DNA of 64,000 bases from positions 1-64,000 of the forward strand of contig NZ_BCSM01000002.1 in the NCBI RefSeq assembly GCF_001570865.1, written 5' to 3'. The stretch comes from Rothia kristinae NBRC 15354 (GTDB lineage: Bacteria > Actinomycetota > Actinomycetes > Actinomycetales > Micrococcaceae). This document shows, one piece after another, positions 34,554 through 42,641 of the stretch. Within the stretch, counting starts at the first letter, position 1; every line of letters begins with the position of its first letter. A program made the position numbers and the translations under genes. Below the pieces are notes generated by a model. It saw only the letters and a program-made list of their open reading frames with translations, was not told where the DNA came from and ran no database searches.

Positions 34554-35189
34554 ATGGGCTCCATGCACCGCGATCAGCGCTTCACCGGCCACATAGCCGG
34601 GGTCGGCACCGCCTCGGGGCTGCGCCTGGTCCTGGGAGCCTGGCACACCACGCCCCACGGACCCTTCGCCGACGTCATGCTCGCCCACCCGGACGGCACC
34701 CGCCAGCTGCTGGCCCCGGACCCGTGGGTCCGGGACTTCGTGAGCGCCACCTACACCTTCGACGACGCCCGCGTCCTGCCCGTGCGCCTGGCGCGCACCG
34801 GGACGGGGCGGGCCTCCCGGTGGGAGGTCTCGGCCGGGCCCCTGGAGTGGAGCTTCGCCGTCGGGGCCCGGGACCCCCTGGGGCTGCTGCTGCGCGCCGT
34901 GCCGGGGCCGGTGGGCCGCTCCCGCAGCTTCGCCGGGATCACCGACGCCGTCGCCCGCCGGCTCCTGCCCGGGGTGCGCACCCTGGGCACCGCCGGGAAC
35001 GGGCGCACCGAGTGGTACGCGGCCGCGGACCTGCACCGGATCGCCGACTCCCGGGTCCGGTGGCGCGGGCGCGACGCCGGACCCCTGGCGCCGGTGGACC
35101 CGGCCCCGCAGTTCGGCTTCGGCTCCACCCCGCGCACCCCGTGCCTGACGGCCCTGACCAGCACGGTGCGCCTGCCCGCGGGCGGCTGA
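34554..35189 (+). CDS. Conserved-looking hypothetical protein, 211 residues
   Basis: Soluble, beta-rich sequence with strong codon bias. It contains many Trp/aromatic positions (LVLGAWHTTPHGPFADVML, DPWVRDFVSATYTFDD, GPLEWSFAVGARD) and ends FGFGSTPRTPCLTALTSTVR. No transmembrane segment or known catalytic motif is visible and no family is recognised. The start could be ATG 34554 or ATG 34563; neither has a good ribosome site. It lies 94 bp after the MFS gene and converges with the Asp23/AmaP operon. Confidence 0.7.
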   Translation: MGSMHRDQRFTGHIAGVGTASGLRLVLGAWHTTPHGPFADVMLAHPDGTRQLLAPDPWVRDFVSATYTFDDARVLPVRLARTGTGRASRWEVSAGPLEWSFAVGARDPLGLLLRAVPGPVGRSRSFAGITDAVARRLLPGVRTLGTAGNGRTEWYAAADLHRIADSRVRWRGRDAGPLAPVDPAPQFGFGSTPRTPCLTALTSTVRLPAGG

Positions 35190-35216
35190 GACCGCGGGCT
35201 TGCGCGCAGAGAAAAA

Positions 35217-35265
35217 GGAGGGGCCGTTCCCACGCCGTCGATGACGACGCGGGAACGGCCCCTCC
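35217..35265 (-). terminator. Intrinsic terminator of the Asp23/AmaP operon
   Basis: Perfect 15-bp arms GGAGGGGCCGTTCCC (35217-35231) and complement (35251-35265). On the leftward transcript it is followed by a run of five U (GAAAAA at 35211-35216 on the + strand). That places it as the terminator of the operon ending at 35398. No U-run exists in the other direction. Confidence 0.8.
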
Positions 35266-35397
35266 GTGGCGGTGCGGACCCTCCCCCGAAGGCCCGCGGC
35301 ACCGCCGCGGTCGACCACCCCTATGGTCGGCCCCATGGTCGACTCCGCCCTGCCGGGCGGATCCCCAGCTGACGGCACCCGGATCCGGGTGCGCCAG

Positions 35398-35997
35398 CTA
35401 GGCGACCACGACCTGATGGCGCTTGGCCGTCTCCTGGGAGACCGACACCTGCACGCCGAGATTCGTGAAGCGCTGCTCCAGCGCCTGGGCGGCCTCCGGC
35501 AGGATCTCCTGCTGGATGGCGCCCAACAGCTCCTGCACGTCCACCCGCTCATTGGCGGTGACGTCCAAGGCCAGCTCGGGGGCGCGGGCCGTGCCGCGCA
35601 GCACGGCCTTGGCCCGGGTCACATGCTCCAGGTCCTCGACCCGCTGCTCCAGGGCATCCGTGACGGCCGACGCCGGCATCACGGTGGTGCCCTGGCGGGC
35701 GTCCCGGTGCAGCTGCAGCGGGGAGGCCTCCTGCTTGCGGGGGGTCTGGGCGGCCAGCCACCACACGGCCAGCAGCACCAGCACGATCCCCGCGGCCAGG
35801 GCCGCGCCGGGCAGCCACTGCTGCCCCAGCACGTCCGAGGCCCCCTGCAGGGGCTGGGATCCGGCGTCGAAGCCGTTCAGTCCCCAGGAGGAGACGAGAC
35901 CGGCGGCGGTCAGGATCCAGAAGGCCCCGGCCAGCAGCAGGACGAGGCCGATCACGGCCAGCCACGCGCGGTTCAGCGCGCCTGCTCTCTTCCTCAT
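35398..35997 (-). CDS. amaP: Alkaline shock response membrane anchor AmaP
   Basis: A 199-residue membrane protein. Two hydrophobic segments (LAVIGLVLLLAGAFWILTAA and GAALAAGIVLVLLAVWWLAA) form the anchor hairpin, followed by a cytoplasmic domain with the AmaP/Asp23-like alternation (ALEQRVEDLEHVTRAKAVLR, QRFTNLGVQVSVSQE). In staphylococci AmaP holds Asp23 at the membrane. Here it is the last gene of the five-gene operon, overlapping the DUF6286 gene by four bases, and is followed by an intrinsic terminator. Confidence 0.85.
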   Translation of the reverse strand: MRKRAGALNRAWLAVIGLVLLLAGAFWILTAAGLVSSWGLNGFDAGSQPLQGASDVLGQQWLPGAALAAGIVLVLLAVWWLAAQTPRKQEASPLQLHRDARQGTTVMPASAVTDALEQRVEDLEHVTRAKAVLRGTARAPELALDVTANERVDVQELLGAIQQEILPEAAQALEQRFTNLGVQVSVSQETAKRHQVVVA

Positions 35998-36557
35998 GAC
36001 ATCTCCTTCGTCACGGCCCGCACGCGGACCTTCGGCACGGGGGTCACCCCGGCCTCGGACAGACGACGCTGGACGCTGCCGCGGACCTCCTCCACGATGT
36101 CCCGGTGCTCGCGCAGCGGGGTGGTGATCTGCACGATCACGGAGCGCGGATCCGCGGAGGAGCTGACCTTGGTGACGCCGTCCACCAGCGAGGCCTCGGC
36201 GGAGGCCAGCCCCGCCAGGGACTTGTTGGTGATCACGGCCTCGGTGCTCCCGTCCACGGCGACCGATTCCGCCACGGGCAGGCTCAGCCGGGCGGCGTGG
36301 TGGCGACCGGGCACGATCGCCCCGATCAGCAGCACCAGACCCAGCAGCACCAGGATCACGGCGACGGTCCAGCCGACCGGGGAATCCCAGGCCAGCCCGG
36401 AGGCGCCGTCCACGGCGTCGTCAACCTGCGGCATCCAGCGTCCGGAGCTCAGCTGGTCCACGGACAGCCAGATCAGCAGCGCGCCGAGGGCGAGCAGCAC
36501 CACGCAGGTGACGATGACGGGGGTCAGCCGGGTGGGACGTTGGCGCATTCCCTTCAC
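35994..36557 (-). CDS. DUF6286 membrane protein
   Basis: A 187-residue protein with two transmembrane helices (PVIVTCVVLLALGALLIWLS and VGWTVAVILVLLGLVLLIGA) enclosing an extracytoplasmic loop, then a domain with VRGSVQRRLSEAGVTPVPKV that parallels the AmaP and Asp23 C-terminal strand-helix pattern. DUF6286 proteins are regular members of actinobacterial Asp23 operons. It overlaps the neighbouring genes on both sides by four bases, so it is tightly cotranslated with them. Role presumably in anchoring or scaffolding Asp23. Confidence 0.85.
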   Translation of the reverse strand: MKGMRQRPTRLTPVIVTCVVLLALGALLIWLSVDQLSSGRWMPQVDDAVDGASGLAWDSPVGWTVAVILVLLGLVLLIGAIVPGRHHAARLSLPVAESVAVDGSTEAVITNKSLAGLASAEASLVDGVTKVSSSADPRSVIVQITTPLREHRDIVEEVRGSVQRRLSEAGVTPVPKVRVRAVTKEMS

Positions 36558-36964
36558 AGCAGCTCCCTCCTTCCCTGTTCGGTGCGCGGCTGCAGGTAGC
36601 CCACGCGGATGTCGACCTGGCGGATCTGCACGCCGGTGGCCTCGCTGACGCGCCGGCGCAGGGTCTCGCGCAGGTCCTCGGTGACCTGGCGGATGGGTGC
36701 GGGGTAGCGCACGCCGACCTCCAGGGCCAGGGTCGCGATCCGCCCGGTCAGCTCCACCTTGACGGAGGGGCGGGCGGAGAGGCTCTCCTGCTTGCCGATG
36801 CCCAGGACCCCACCCGAGGTGCCCCCGATGTGGGGCTGCTCGGAGGCGATCTGCGCGGCGATCTTCTCGATCACGCGCTCGGCGAGGACGGTGCGTCCCC
36901 GCTCGTCGGGCGCTGGGGCCTGCGCGTCGGCGGCGCGGCGGCCCGCGGTGGTGGTCTCAGCCAT
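36554..36964 (-). CDS. Asp23/Gls24 family envelope-stress protein (copy 2)
   Basis: A 136-residue Asp23/Gls24 protein: ERVIEKIAAQIASEQPHIGG (helix 1), SVKVELTGRIATLALEVGV (central strands), LRETLRRRVSEATGVQIRQV (C-terminal helix-strand) and VDIRVGYLQP. It is shorter than Asp23 copy 1 and lacks its long hydrophilic N terminus. It lies between the small DUF2273 gene and DUF6286 and overlaps the latter by four bases. Confidence 0.9.
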   Translation of the reverse strand: MAETTTAGRRAADAQAPAPDERGRTVLAERVIEKIAAQIASEQPHIGGTSGGVLGIGKQESLSARPSVKVELTGRIATLALEVGVRYPAPIRQVTEDLRETLRRRVSEATGVQIRQVDIRVGYLQPRTEQGRRELL

Positions 36965-36967
36965 GGG

Positions 36968-37150
36968 TCACCTCCGGTCGGAGGACTTGCCCATCAGGGA
37001 ACGCAGGTCCAGGCGGCCTTCGAGCACCAGACCGACCACCAGGCCGATCGCGCCGAAGAGCACCACGATCAGGAACATGGAGAAGGTCCCGAAGGCGGCG
37101 ACGATGCCGAGGACCAGGCCCACGAGCAGACCGAAACGAGTGGTGTTCAT
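36968..37150 (-). CDS. DUF2273-type small membrane protein
   Basis: A 60-residue protein, two closely spaced helices (FGLLVGLVLGIVAAFGTFSM and FLIVVLFGAIGLVVGLVLEG) and a basic tail LDLRSLMGKSSDRR. Size and sequence fit the DUF2273 family found beside Asp23 and AmaP, probably forming part of the membrane anchoring complex. It lies 3 bases before the second Asp23 gene. Confidence 0.85.
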   Translation of the reverse strand: MNTTRFGLLVGLVLGIVAAFGTFSMFLIVVLFGAIGLVVGLVLEGRLDLRSLMGKSSDRR

Positions 37151-37291
37151 GATGAATCCTTACAGATGAGTGTCCAGGGGCCGCGCCGCCGCGCCCCGCG
37201 AGGACCCGTCGGATCGGGGCCCTGCGGGTGGTTCGCGGCGCGTCGGCGCGGCCGGTGGGGGAAGCCGCCCCGGGTGGGGCGGCGGGGAGGA

Positions 37292-37777
37292 CTACTGGAG
37301 CTGCTTGCCCTCGTCCTCGGTGTCGTCGTTCTCCTCGGGCAGGTGCACGTCGGTCACGTTGATGTTGACCTCGACGACCTCCAGGCCGGTGGCCTGCTCC
37401 ACGGTGGAGATGACGTTGCGGCGGATGGAGCGGGCGACGTCCACGACGGAGGCGCCGAACTCGATGATGATGGACAGGTCCACCGCGGCCTGGCGCTCGC
37501 CCTTCTCCACGGACACGCCGCCGGAGACGGAGGTCTGGGCGCCGGGGATCCGCTCGGAGACGGCGTCGAAGGCGCGACGGGCGGCGTTGCCCATCTTGTA
37601 CACCCCACCGACCTCGCGGGCGGCGATGCCGGCCAGCTTGGCGACCACGGTGTCGTTGATGGTCGTGGTGCCCTGCGAGGTCTGCAGCGGGCTGTTGTTG
37701 GCCCCCTTGTCCTCGGAGCGCTGCCCGTTCTGCTGAGCAGAGGAGGTGGTGGACTTGATGTCGTTGGTGTTGGCCAT
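37292..37777 (-). CDS. Asp23/Gls24 family envelope-stress protein (copy 1)
   Basis: A 161-residue Asp23 protein; ATG 37777 follows AGGAGTCATCG. A hydrophilic N terminus (QQNGQRSEDKGANNSPLQTS) precedes the family core: INDTVVAKLAGIAAREVGGV, VSVEKGERQAAVDLSIIIEF, VEQATGLEVVEVNINVTDVH, then an acidic tail. Asp23 proteins polymerise beneath the membrane and rise under alkaline or envelope stress. First gene of the leftward operon, 140 bp ahead of the others; that gap contains GC-rich inverted repeats that may reduce downstream expression. Confidence 0.92.
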   Translation of the reverse strand: MANTNDIKSTTSSAQQNGQRSEDKGANNSPLQTSQGTTTINDTVVAKLAGIAAREVGGVYKMGNAARRAFDAVSERIPGAQTSVSGGVSVEKGERQAAVDLSIIIEFGASVVDVARSIRRNVISTVEQATGLEVVEVNINVTDVHLPEENDDTEDEGKQLQ

Positions 37778-38105
37778 ATCGATGACTCCTTCCTCATGAC
37801 CGCCATCGGCGACGGTCACCAGTACAGACGCCGCCCGTGCGGAATCCTCACGCAGGTTCTCGAGATTTTTTTCCGGCGGCTTCCCGGAGGGGTGCCCGCG
37901 GGCCTCCCCGCGGGAGCCCGGAGGACCGCATCGTCCCCAGTCGGACCGGGATTGTGCGGAGTACGCCGGGGGAGAACCCCGAGGGGCGACGTCAGATGCG
38001 TCACGTACCCTGGGGAGGGCAGCCGCCCGGCCCGCGACCCCGCGGAATCCCCGGACACGGCCACCGAGCAGCAGCGACCACCGACGAACGGAGGGGAACC
38101 ACGGC
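37778..38105. promoter_or_regulatory. Divergent control region asp23 operon / sigma factor
   Basis: A 328-bp gap without a gene. On the minus strand GGAAA (37874-37870), 17 bases, and CGTGAGG (37852-37846) match the general ECF -35 (GGAA) and -10 (CGT) pattern, placing a start about 65 bases before the asp23 ATG. A T-run at 37866-37872 is the only A/T-rich tract. Towards the sigma gene are GCCCGCGGGCCTCCCCGCGG-type inverted repeats. Promoter assignment is inferred from pattern only. Confidence 0.35.
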
Positions 38106-38693
38106 ATGGTCCGGCACGAGCCCGCAGGGCCCGACCTCGAGGACATGGACCTCGCAACGGTCGTGGAGCGCGCCCAGGACGGAGACCTGGAGGCCTTCGA
38201 GCCCCTGGTCATCCGCTACGAGACCTCCCTGTTCCGCATGGCCTACCGCATGCTCGGGGACCGATCCGAAGCGGAGGACGTCACCCAGGAGACCCTGATC
38301 TACGCGTGGCAGAAGCTGGAGACCCTCCGGGAGCCGGTCACCTTCCCCACCTGGCTGCTGCGCATCGGGGCCAACCGCTGCAAGGATGCGATCCGCAGCG
38401 ACTCCCGCCGCGGCACCCAGGCGGTGGAGGACGAGACCCTGGAGCGCATCCCCTCGGCGGCGGCCGGGGAGGACCCGCACCGCCGGGCGGAGAGCCGGGC
38501 CGGGATGGATCAGCTGAACCGGCTGCTGCAGACCCTCCCCGAGGATCAGCGGCTGGTATGGATCCTCCGGGAGCTGCACGGGTACTCCTACAATCAACTG
38601 GCAGAGACGCTCGGAGTCAGCGAAACCGTGGTCCGGGGCCGGTTGGCCCGCACCCGGAAGAATCTGGCGCAAGGAATGGAGGCGTGGCGATGA
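38106..38693 (+). CDS. ECF-type RNA polymerase sigma factor
   Basis: A 195-residue sigma-70 family factor with only regions 2 and 4. Region 2: EPLVIRYETSLFRMAYRMLG, SEAEDVTQETLIYAW, FPTWLLRIGANRCKDAIR. Region 4: LPEDQRLVWILRELHGYSYN followed by QLAETLGVSETVVRGRLARTR. It recruits RNA polymerase to stress promoters. It is translationally coupled (ATGA) to the zinc-finger/Asp23 fusion gene, the expected place of its anti-sigma factor, and is divergent from the asp23 operon, its likely target. Confidence 0.92.
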   Translation: MVRHEPAGPDLEDMDLATVVERAQDGDLEAFEPLVIRYETSLFRMAYRMLGDRSEAEDVTQETLIYAWQKLETLREPVTFPTWLLRIGANRCKDAIRSDSRRGTQAVEDETLERIPSAAAGEDPHRRAESRAGMDQLNRLLQTLPEDQRLVWILRELHGYSYNQLAETLGVSETVVRGRLARTRKNLAQGMEAWR

Positions 38694-39349
38694 GCAGCCA
38701 GCACCAGGACGTCGACCCCGAACGGCAGCGGTCCGGCACGGGCCCCGCCGCCCCGGAACCACATGTCGTCGGCCCCTCGGACCCCGCCGCGCCCGACGAG
38801 GGTGAGGAGCTGCTGGGCTGCGGGCGCCCCATCGACTCGATCTGGGCCACCCTGGACGGCCCGCCCGATGAGCACCAGCGCAGCTGCGAGTACTGCACCC
38901 AGGCCCGGCACAGCCTGCAGTCCCTCGCGGCCCTGACCGATGCGGCCCGGGCCGAGGAGCAGGAGCTGGCACCGGCCCCCTCGATCCGCTCGCGGGTGAT
39001 GGGCTTCGCCCGGATGCACGTGCGCCGGTCCCACCCCGTCCTGGCGTTCCGCACCGACTCCTCGGAGCTGTTCGTCAGCCAGGCCGCGGTGGCCGCGCGG
39101 GTGCGTCGCACCGTGGACTCCTTCCCGGGTCTCACCGCCCGGCGCTGCCGGGTCAGCACCGAGCAGACCCTGCCGGACGGGGAGCGGCCCCTGCACCTGC
39201 GGGTGAGCATGAACATCTCCCCGGAGAGCGTCTACACCAGCTATGACCGGAACCTGCGCACCGCCATCGTGGAGGATCTGCGCGATGAGCTGGGACTGAC
39301 AGCCCAGACGGTGGACTTGGAGATCGAGGACATCAATGATCGCGTCTAG
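38690..39349 (+). CDS. Zinc anti-sigma-like domain fused to Asp23-like domain
   Basis: A 219-residue protein overlapping the sigma gene by four bases. Residues 40-100 hold H62-x3-C66-x2-C69 (EHQRSCEYC) with Cys44 upstream, the HX3CX2C motif of zinc-associated anti-sigma (ZAS) domains, with the helix LQSLAALTDAARAEEQEL. From about 115 the sequence becomes Asp23/Gls24-like: AVAARVRRTVDSFPGLTARR, RPLHLRVSMNISPES, LRDELGLTAQTVDLEIEDIN. No transmembrane helix is visible. It probably binds and restrains the sigma factor, with the Asp23 part sensing or tethering to the envelope. Confidence 0.83.
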   Translation: MSSQHQDVDPERQRSGTGPAAPEPHVVGPSDPAAPDEGEELLGCGRPIDSIWATLDGPPDEHQRSCEYCTQARHSLQSLAALTDAARAEEQELAPAPSIRSRVMGFARMHVRRSHPVLAFRTDSSELFVSQAAVAARVRRTVDSFPGLTARRCRVSTEQTLPDGERPLHLRVSMNISPESVYTSYDRNLRTAIVEDLRDELGLTAQTVDLEIEDINDRV

Positions 39350-39683
39350 CACGGCCGCCGCCCCCCAGGGGCAGGCGCCCACCAGCCTCATCCACCGGAT
39401 CGCCGAGGTCCTCGACGCCGACCCCGACGTCGTGCGCCGGGAGCCGACCCTGGCCCAGTTCGTCACCAGCCTGCGCCGCGGGCAGGCCCGCGAGCGGGTG
39501 GACGGGCTGCGGGTCTCCGAGACCGACGCCGGGGTGCGCGTCTACGCGGAGATCACGGTCCGGCGGGAGCGTTCCCTCCTGGAGATCCACCGTCGTCTGC
39601 GCGACGCGGTGGAGGCGGCGGTGCTCGAGCAGACGGGTCGGGCACCGGCCCTGCTGGATCTCACGATCCTCGGCACGGAATAG
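39336..39683 (+). CDS. Asp23/Gls24-like small protein
   Basis: A 115-residue protein with the Asp23-type C-terminal half: GVRVYAEITVRRERSLLEIH, LRDAVEAAVLEQTGRAPALL, DLTILG. Its N terminus (SLIHRIAEVLDADPDVVRRE) is helical. The start overlaps the end of the zinc-finger/Asp23 gene by 14 bases, so it is the third gene of the sigma operon. Together with the neighbours it gives four Asp23-type domains encoded within 3 kb. Ended by a strong hairpin. Confidence 0.8.
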   Translation: MIASSTAAAPQGQAPTSLIHRIAEVLDADPDVVRREPTLAQFVTSLRRGQARERVDGLRVSETDAGVRVYAEITVRRERSLLEIHRRLRDAVEAAVLEQTGRAPALLDLTILGTE

Positions 39684-39695
39684 CCCGAGACAGCG

Positions 39696-39732
39696 CGAGC
39701 CTGCGCCGCAGATTCACCGCGGCGCAGGCTCG
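39696..39732. terminator. Hairpin between convergent sigma operon and PNPOx gene
   Basis: Perfect 14-bp arms CGAGCCTGCGCCGC (39696-39709) and complement (39719-39732), nine-base loop. Lies between two converging genes and could end both transcripts. Confidence 0.75.
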
Positions 39733-39773
39733 ACGCTCTGCTGGGCCCCGGGATCACCGAGGCCCGTCGGTCC

Positions 39774-40253
39774 TCAGAGCTCGACGGTCTCCGAGGAGCC
39801 CTGCGGGCGCTGCCCGGTGACCTTGGCCTTGAGGATCGCGCCGAGGGCCTTCGCGCGCCCACCGGGCTGACCCCAGAACTGGGCGGACTCCCCCTCGAAG
39901 CGCAGCACCCCGAGGTTCGGATCCTCCTTGCCGTGCTCGAACCAGGCGCCGGCGGCGTCGTTCCACAGCCGATCGATCGTGGCCCGGTCCTCCTCGAACT
40001 CCACGGTCCCGGACACGGACAGCCAGGATCCGGCCTCGGCGAAGGCGAGGTTGACTTGGCCGTTCTTCCGCAGGTTCTCCGCCTGATCCCCCTGCAGCCC
40101 GATGAAGAAGCGCACCACGGCCTCCTCGGTGACCTCCTGCGGGGTCATCGGGTAGGACTGCAGGGTGCCGTCGGCGGCGACGGACGTCATCATCACGAAG
40201 CGCTCGCCGCGCATGATCTCGACGATGTCCGCGCGGGTCAGTTCCTCGGCCAT
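39774..40253 (-). CDS. Pyridoxamine 5'-phosphate oxidase-fold protein (general stress protein 26-like)
   Basis: A 159-residue split-barrel flavin-binding-fold protein. ATG 40253 follows AGGAGGAGAACC. Family blocks: FVMMTSVAADGTLQSYPMTP, VRFFIGLQGDQAENLRKNGQ, VNLAFAEAGSWLSVSGTVE and a WFEHGKEDPNLGVLRFE segment typical of the GSP26 group. It may bind FMN or F420; substrate unknown. Its location beside an envelope-stress locus fits a stress-related role. The frame opens upstream to 40406 but without family sequence. Confidence 0.9.
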   Translation of the reverse strand: MAEELTRADIVEIMRGERFVMMTSVAADGTLQSYPMTPQEVTEEAVVRFFIGLQGDQAENLRKNGQVNLAFAEAGSWLSVSGTVEFEEDRATIDRLWNDAAGAWFEHGKEDPNLGVLRFEGESAQFWGQPGGRAKALGAILKAKVTGQRPQGSSETVEL

Positions 40254-40384
40254 GGTTCTCCTCCTGGGGTTGGGGTGCCGCCGAGCCCGGGGCTCGTACG
40301 GCGGGTGGTTCCGCCTCCCATGCTCCGCCGCCCCGCTCCCGTTGGCCAGGGTGCGGGGCCGGTTGCGCGCACGGCGGACGGAGC

Positions 40385-40420
40385 CGACGCCGCCACCCAA
40401 CATCATGGGCGGCGGCGTCG
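40385..40420 (-). terminator. Hairpin after the GT39 gene
   Basis: Arms CGACGCCGCC (40385-40394) and GGCGGCGTCG (40411-40420) with an inner CACCC/GGGC pairing. It lies 26 bp downstream of the leftward glycosyltransferase operon. No U-run. Confidence 0.6.
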
Positions 40421-40445
40421 GGTCCCTCTTACGGGGTGCGCAGGG

Positions 40446-42593
40446 TCAGGAGGAGGACGAGGAGGTCAGGTCGTAGACCGTGGTGCCTCCCACCGTCGTC
40501 GCGGTGAAGTGCTCCTGGACCCACTGCTGGATGGCGGAGGAGCTGGAGTCACCCATCCCGCCGCCGCCCATGCCGCCGGCGATGAAGTAGTGGATCTTCC
40601 CTTCGGAGACCATCTGCTTGAACTCGTCCAGCGTGGGGTACGGGTCCGAGCCGTTCCAGCCGCCGATGTCCAGGACCTCGGTGTCCGACGCGAGCATGTA
40701 GTTCGCCGCCCCGGTCGCGCCCATGGTGGCCGCGGAGTACTCGGTGCCGGCGTTCTCCAGCAGCTCGGTCAGCTCGGCGTTGGACTCGCCCATGCCGCCG
40801 CCCATGCCGCCCTGGGCCCCGTCGGTCTGGGTGCCGTCGGAGGTTCCGGACGCGGACGCGTCGGTCTGCGCGGAGTCGGTCCCGGTCTGGCCCGCGCCGC
40901 TCTGACCGGTTCCGTCCTGGGAGGTGCCGTTCTGGGCGGCACCCCCGGGCGCGGTGCCGGTCTGACCGGTGCCACCCTGGGTTCCGTCCGTCTGGGTGCC
41001 ATCCGTCTGGGCGCCGTCGGTCTGCCCCGCGGCCCCGCCGCCGGGGGCACCACCCGTGCCGCCGCCGGGTCCGCCCATCCCGGATGCACCGGCCACGGCC
41101 GGCCCGGAGGACGGGGTGGAGCCGGTGTGAGCCTGGCCCGCGGTGGCGACACCCCAGGAGGCCGTGCCGAGGCCGCCGAAGATCAGCGCGGCCAGGGCCA
41201 GCACCGTACCCATCCGGCGGAAGCCGCCCGGGCGCAGCCGGTGCACACCGGCCGCGATCGCGACCGCGGTGAGGGACCCGCCGATCAGGATGACCCAGGG
41301 CAGCCACGGCAGCCAGTCCGCCCCGGCGCTGCGCAGCAGGGCGAAGTTCCAGATCACCGTGATCAGGAGGGTTCCGGCCAGCGTCCAGCGGGCCGGGGCG
41401 TACTCGCGTCCTCGCCACAGCTCGACGCCGCCGATGGCCACCAGGGCGGCGACGGCCGGGGCCAGGGCCACCACGTAGTAGGGGTGGATGGTGCCCTGCA
41501 TGAAGGAGAAGATCCCGGCTGTGATCACCAGCCAGCCGCCCCAGACCAGCAGGGCCGCGCGGGTGCCGTCCGTGCGCGGGGCGCGGCGGGTGAACCAGAG
41601 GCCGGCCACGAGCAGCACCGCGGCGGCGGGCAGCAGCCAGGAGATCTCCGGGCCGAAGCCGGAGTTGAACATCCGCAGCACGCCGGTGGAGCCGCCGAAC
41701 ATGGAGCCGCCACCGCCGCCCCCTCCGCCGCCGTTGCCGGAGCCGCCGAAGATCCGGCCGAGGCCGTTGTACCCGAAGACCAGCTCCCAGAAGGAGTTGT
41801 TCTCCGTGCCGGCCATGTACGGGCGGGAATCGGCCGGCCAGGCGTAGAACACCGCGGCGTAGGCCAGCACCGGCAGGCACACGCCCACCGCGGCCACCGC
41901 GAGATCGCGGATCCTGCGCACCCATCCGCCGCGGGCGGCCACCAGCACGGCCAGGGCCAGGGCGGGCAGGATGAGGAAGCCCTGGAGCATCTTGACCAGG
42001 AAGGCCAGACCCAGGATGAGTCCCGCGCCGAACAGCCACCCGGTGGAGGCGAAGCGCCGGGCCGGGTCGGATTGGATCGCGCGGATGGTGAAGTACGCGC
42101 CGAGGGTCAGGCACAGGGTGAGCATCGCGTCCGGGTTGTTGAACCGGAACATCATCACGGCCACCGGGGTCAGGGCCATCAGGGTTCCGGCGATCAGCCC
42201 GGCGATCTTGCCGCTGGTGCGCTTGACCGCCAGGTACAGCACCCACACGGCGGCGATGCCCATGAGCGCCTGCGGCAGCAGCACCGTCAGGGAGCTGAAG
42301 CCGAAGAGGCGGGCGAACAGCGCCGGGATCCAGTAGGCGGCCGGCGGCTTGTCCACGGTGATGCCGTTGTTGGCGTCCAGGGAGCCGAACAGCATCGCCG
42401 TCCAGGATTTCGATCCGGCACGCACGGCGGCGGCGTAGAAGCTGTTGCCCCAGCCGGAGATGGTCAGGTTCCACAGGTACAGCACGGCGGTGCCGAGCAT
42501 CATCAGGGCGACGGCGGGGTTCAGCCATCGCGGTTCGCCGGGTGTCCCGGCGATCAGCCGCCGGAAGCGGCCGGGGGTTCTCTGGGTCAGCAT
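40446..42593 (-). CDS. GT39/ArnT-type membrane glycosyltransferase
   Basis: A 715-residue multipass protein. ATG 42593 is chosen because TTTGAGGAG lies 5 bases upstream. The first loop carries the GT39 catalytic acidic pattern (NSFYAAAVRAGSKSWTAMLF, then SLDANNGITVDKPP) and FRFNNPDAMLTL follows. About eleven helices end near residue 500, then a 140-residue Gly/Thr/Gln/Ser-rich stretch (TDGAQTDGTQTDGTQGGTGQ) and a folded C terminus (TEVLDIGGWNGSDPYPTLDE). It transfers a sugar from a polyprenyl-phosphate donor to a surface acceptor. The donor is probably made by the GT2-GtrA protein encoded 48 bp upstream. Confidence 0.9.
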   Translation of the reverse strand: MLTQRTPGRFRRLIAGTPGEPRWLNPAVALMMLGTAVLYLWNLTISGWGNSFYAAAVRAGSKSWTAMLFGSLDANNGITVDKPPAAYWIPALFARLFGFSSLTVLLPQALMGIAAVWVLYLAVKRTSGKIAGLIAGTLMALTPVAVMMFRFNNPDAMLTLCLTLGAYFTIRAIQSDPARRFASTGWLFGAGLILGLAFLVKMLQGFLILPALALAVLVAARGGWVRRIRDLAVAAVGVCLPVLAYAAVFYAWPADSRPYMAGTENNSFWELVFGYNGLGRIFGGSGNGGGGGGGGGSMFGGSTGVLRMFNSGFGPEISWLLPAAAVLLVAGLWFTRRAPRTDGTRAALLVWGGWLVITAGIFSFMQGTIHPYYVVALAPAVAALVAIGGVELWRGREYAPARWTLAGTLLITVIWNFALLRSAGADWLPWLPWVILIGGSLTAVAIAAGVHRLRPGGFRRMGTVLALAALIFGGLGTASWGVATAGQAHTGSTPSSGPAVAGASGMGGPGGGTGGAPGGGAAGQTDGAQTDGTQTDGTQGGTGQTGTAPGGAAQNGTSQDGTGQSGAGQTGTDSAQTDASASGTSDGTQTDGAQGGMGGGMGESNAELTELLENAGTEYSAATMGATGAANYMLASDTEVLDIGGWNGSDPYPTLDEFKQMVSEGKIHYFIAGGMGGGGMGDSSSSAIQQWVQEHFTATTVGGTTVYDLTSSSSS

Positions 42594-42641
42594 GGTGCTC
42601 CTCAAAGGATCAAGGGGTTGGGGAGGGGGTCAGGGGTGGGT

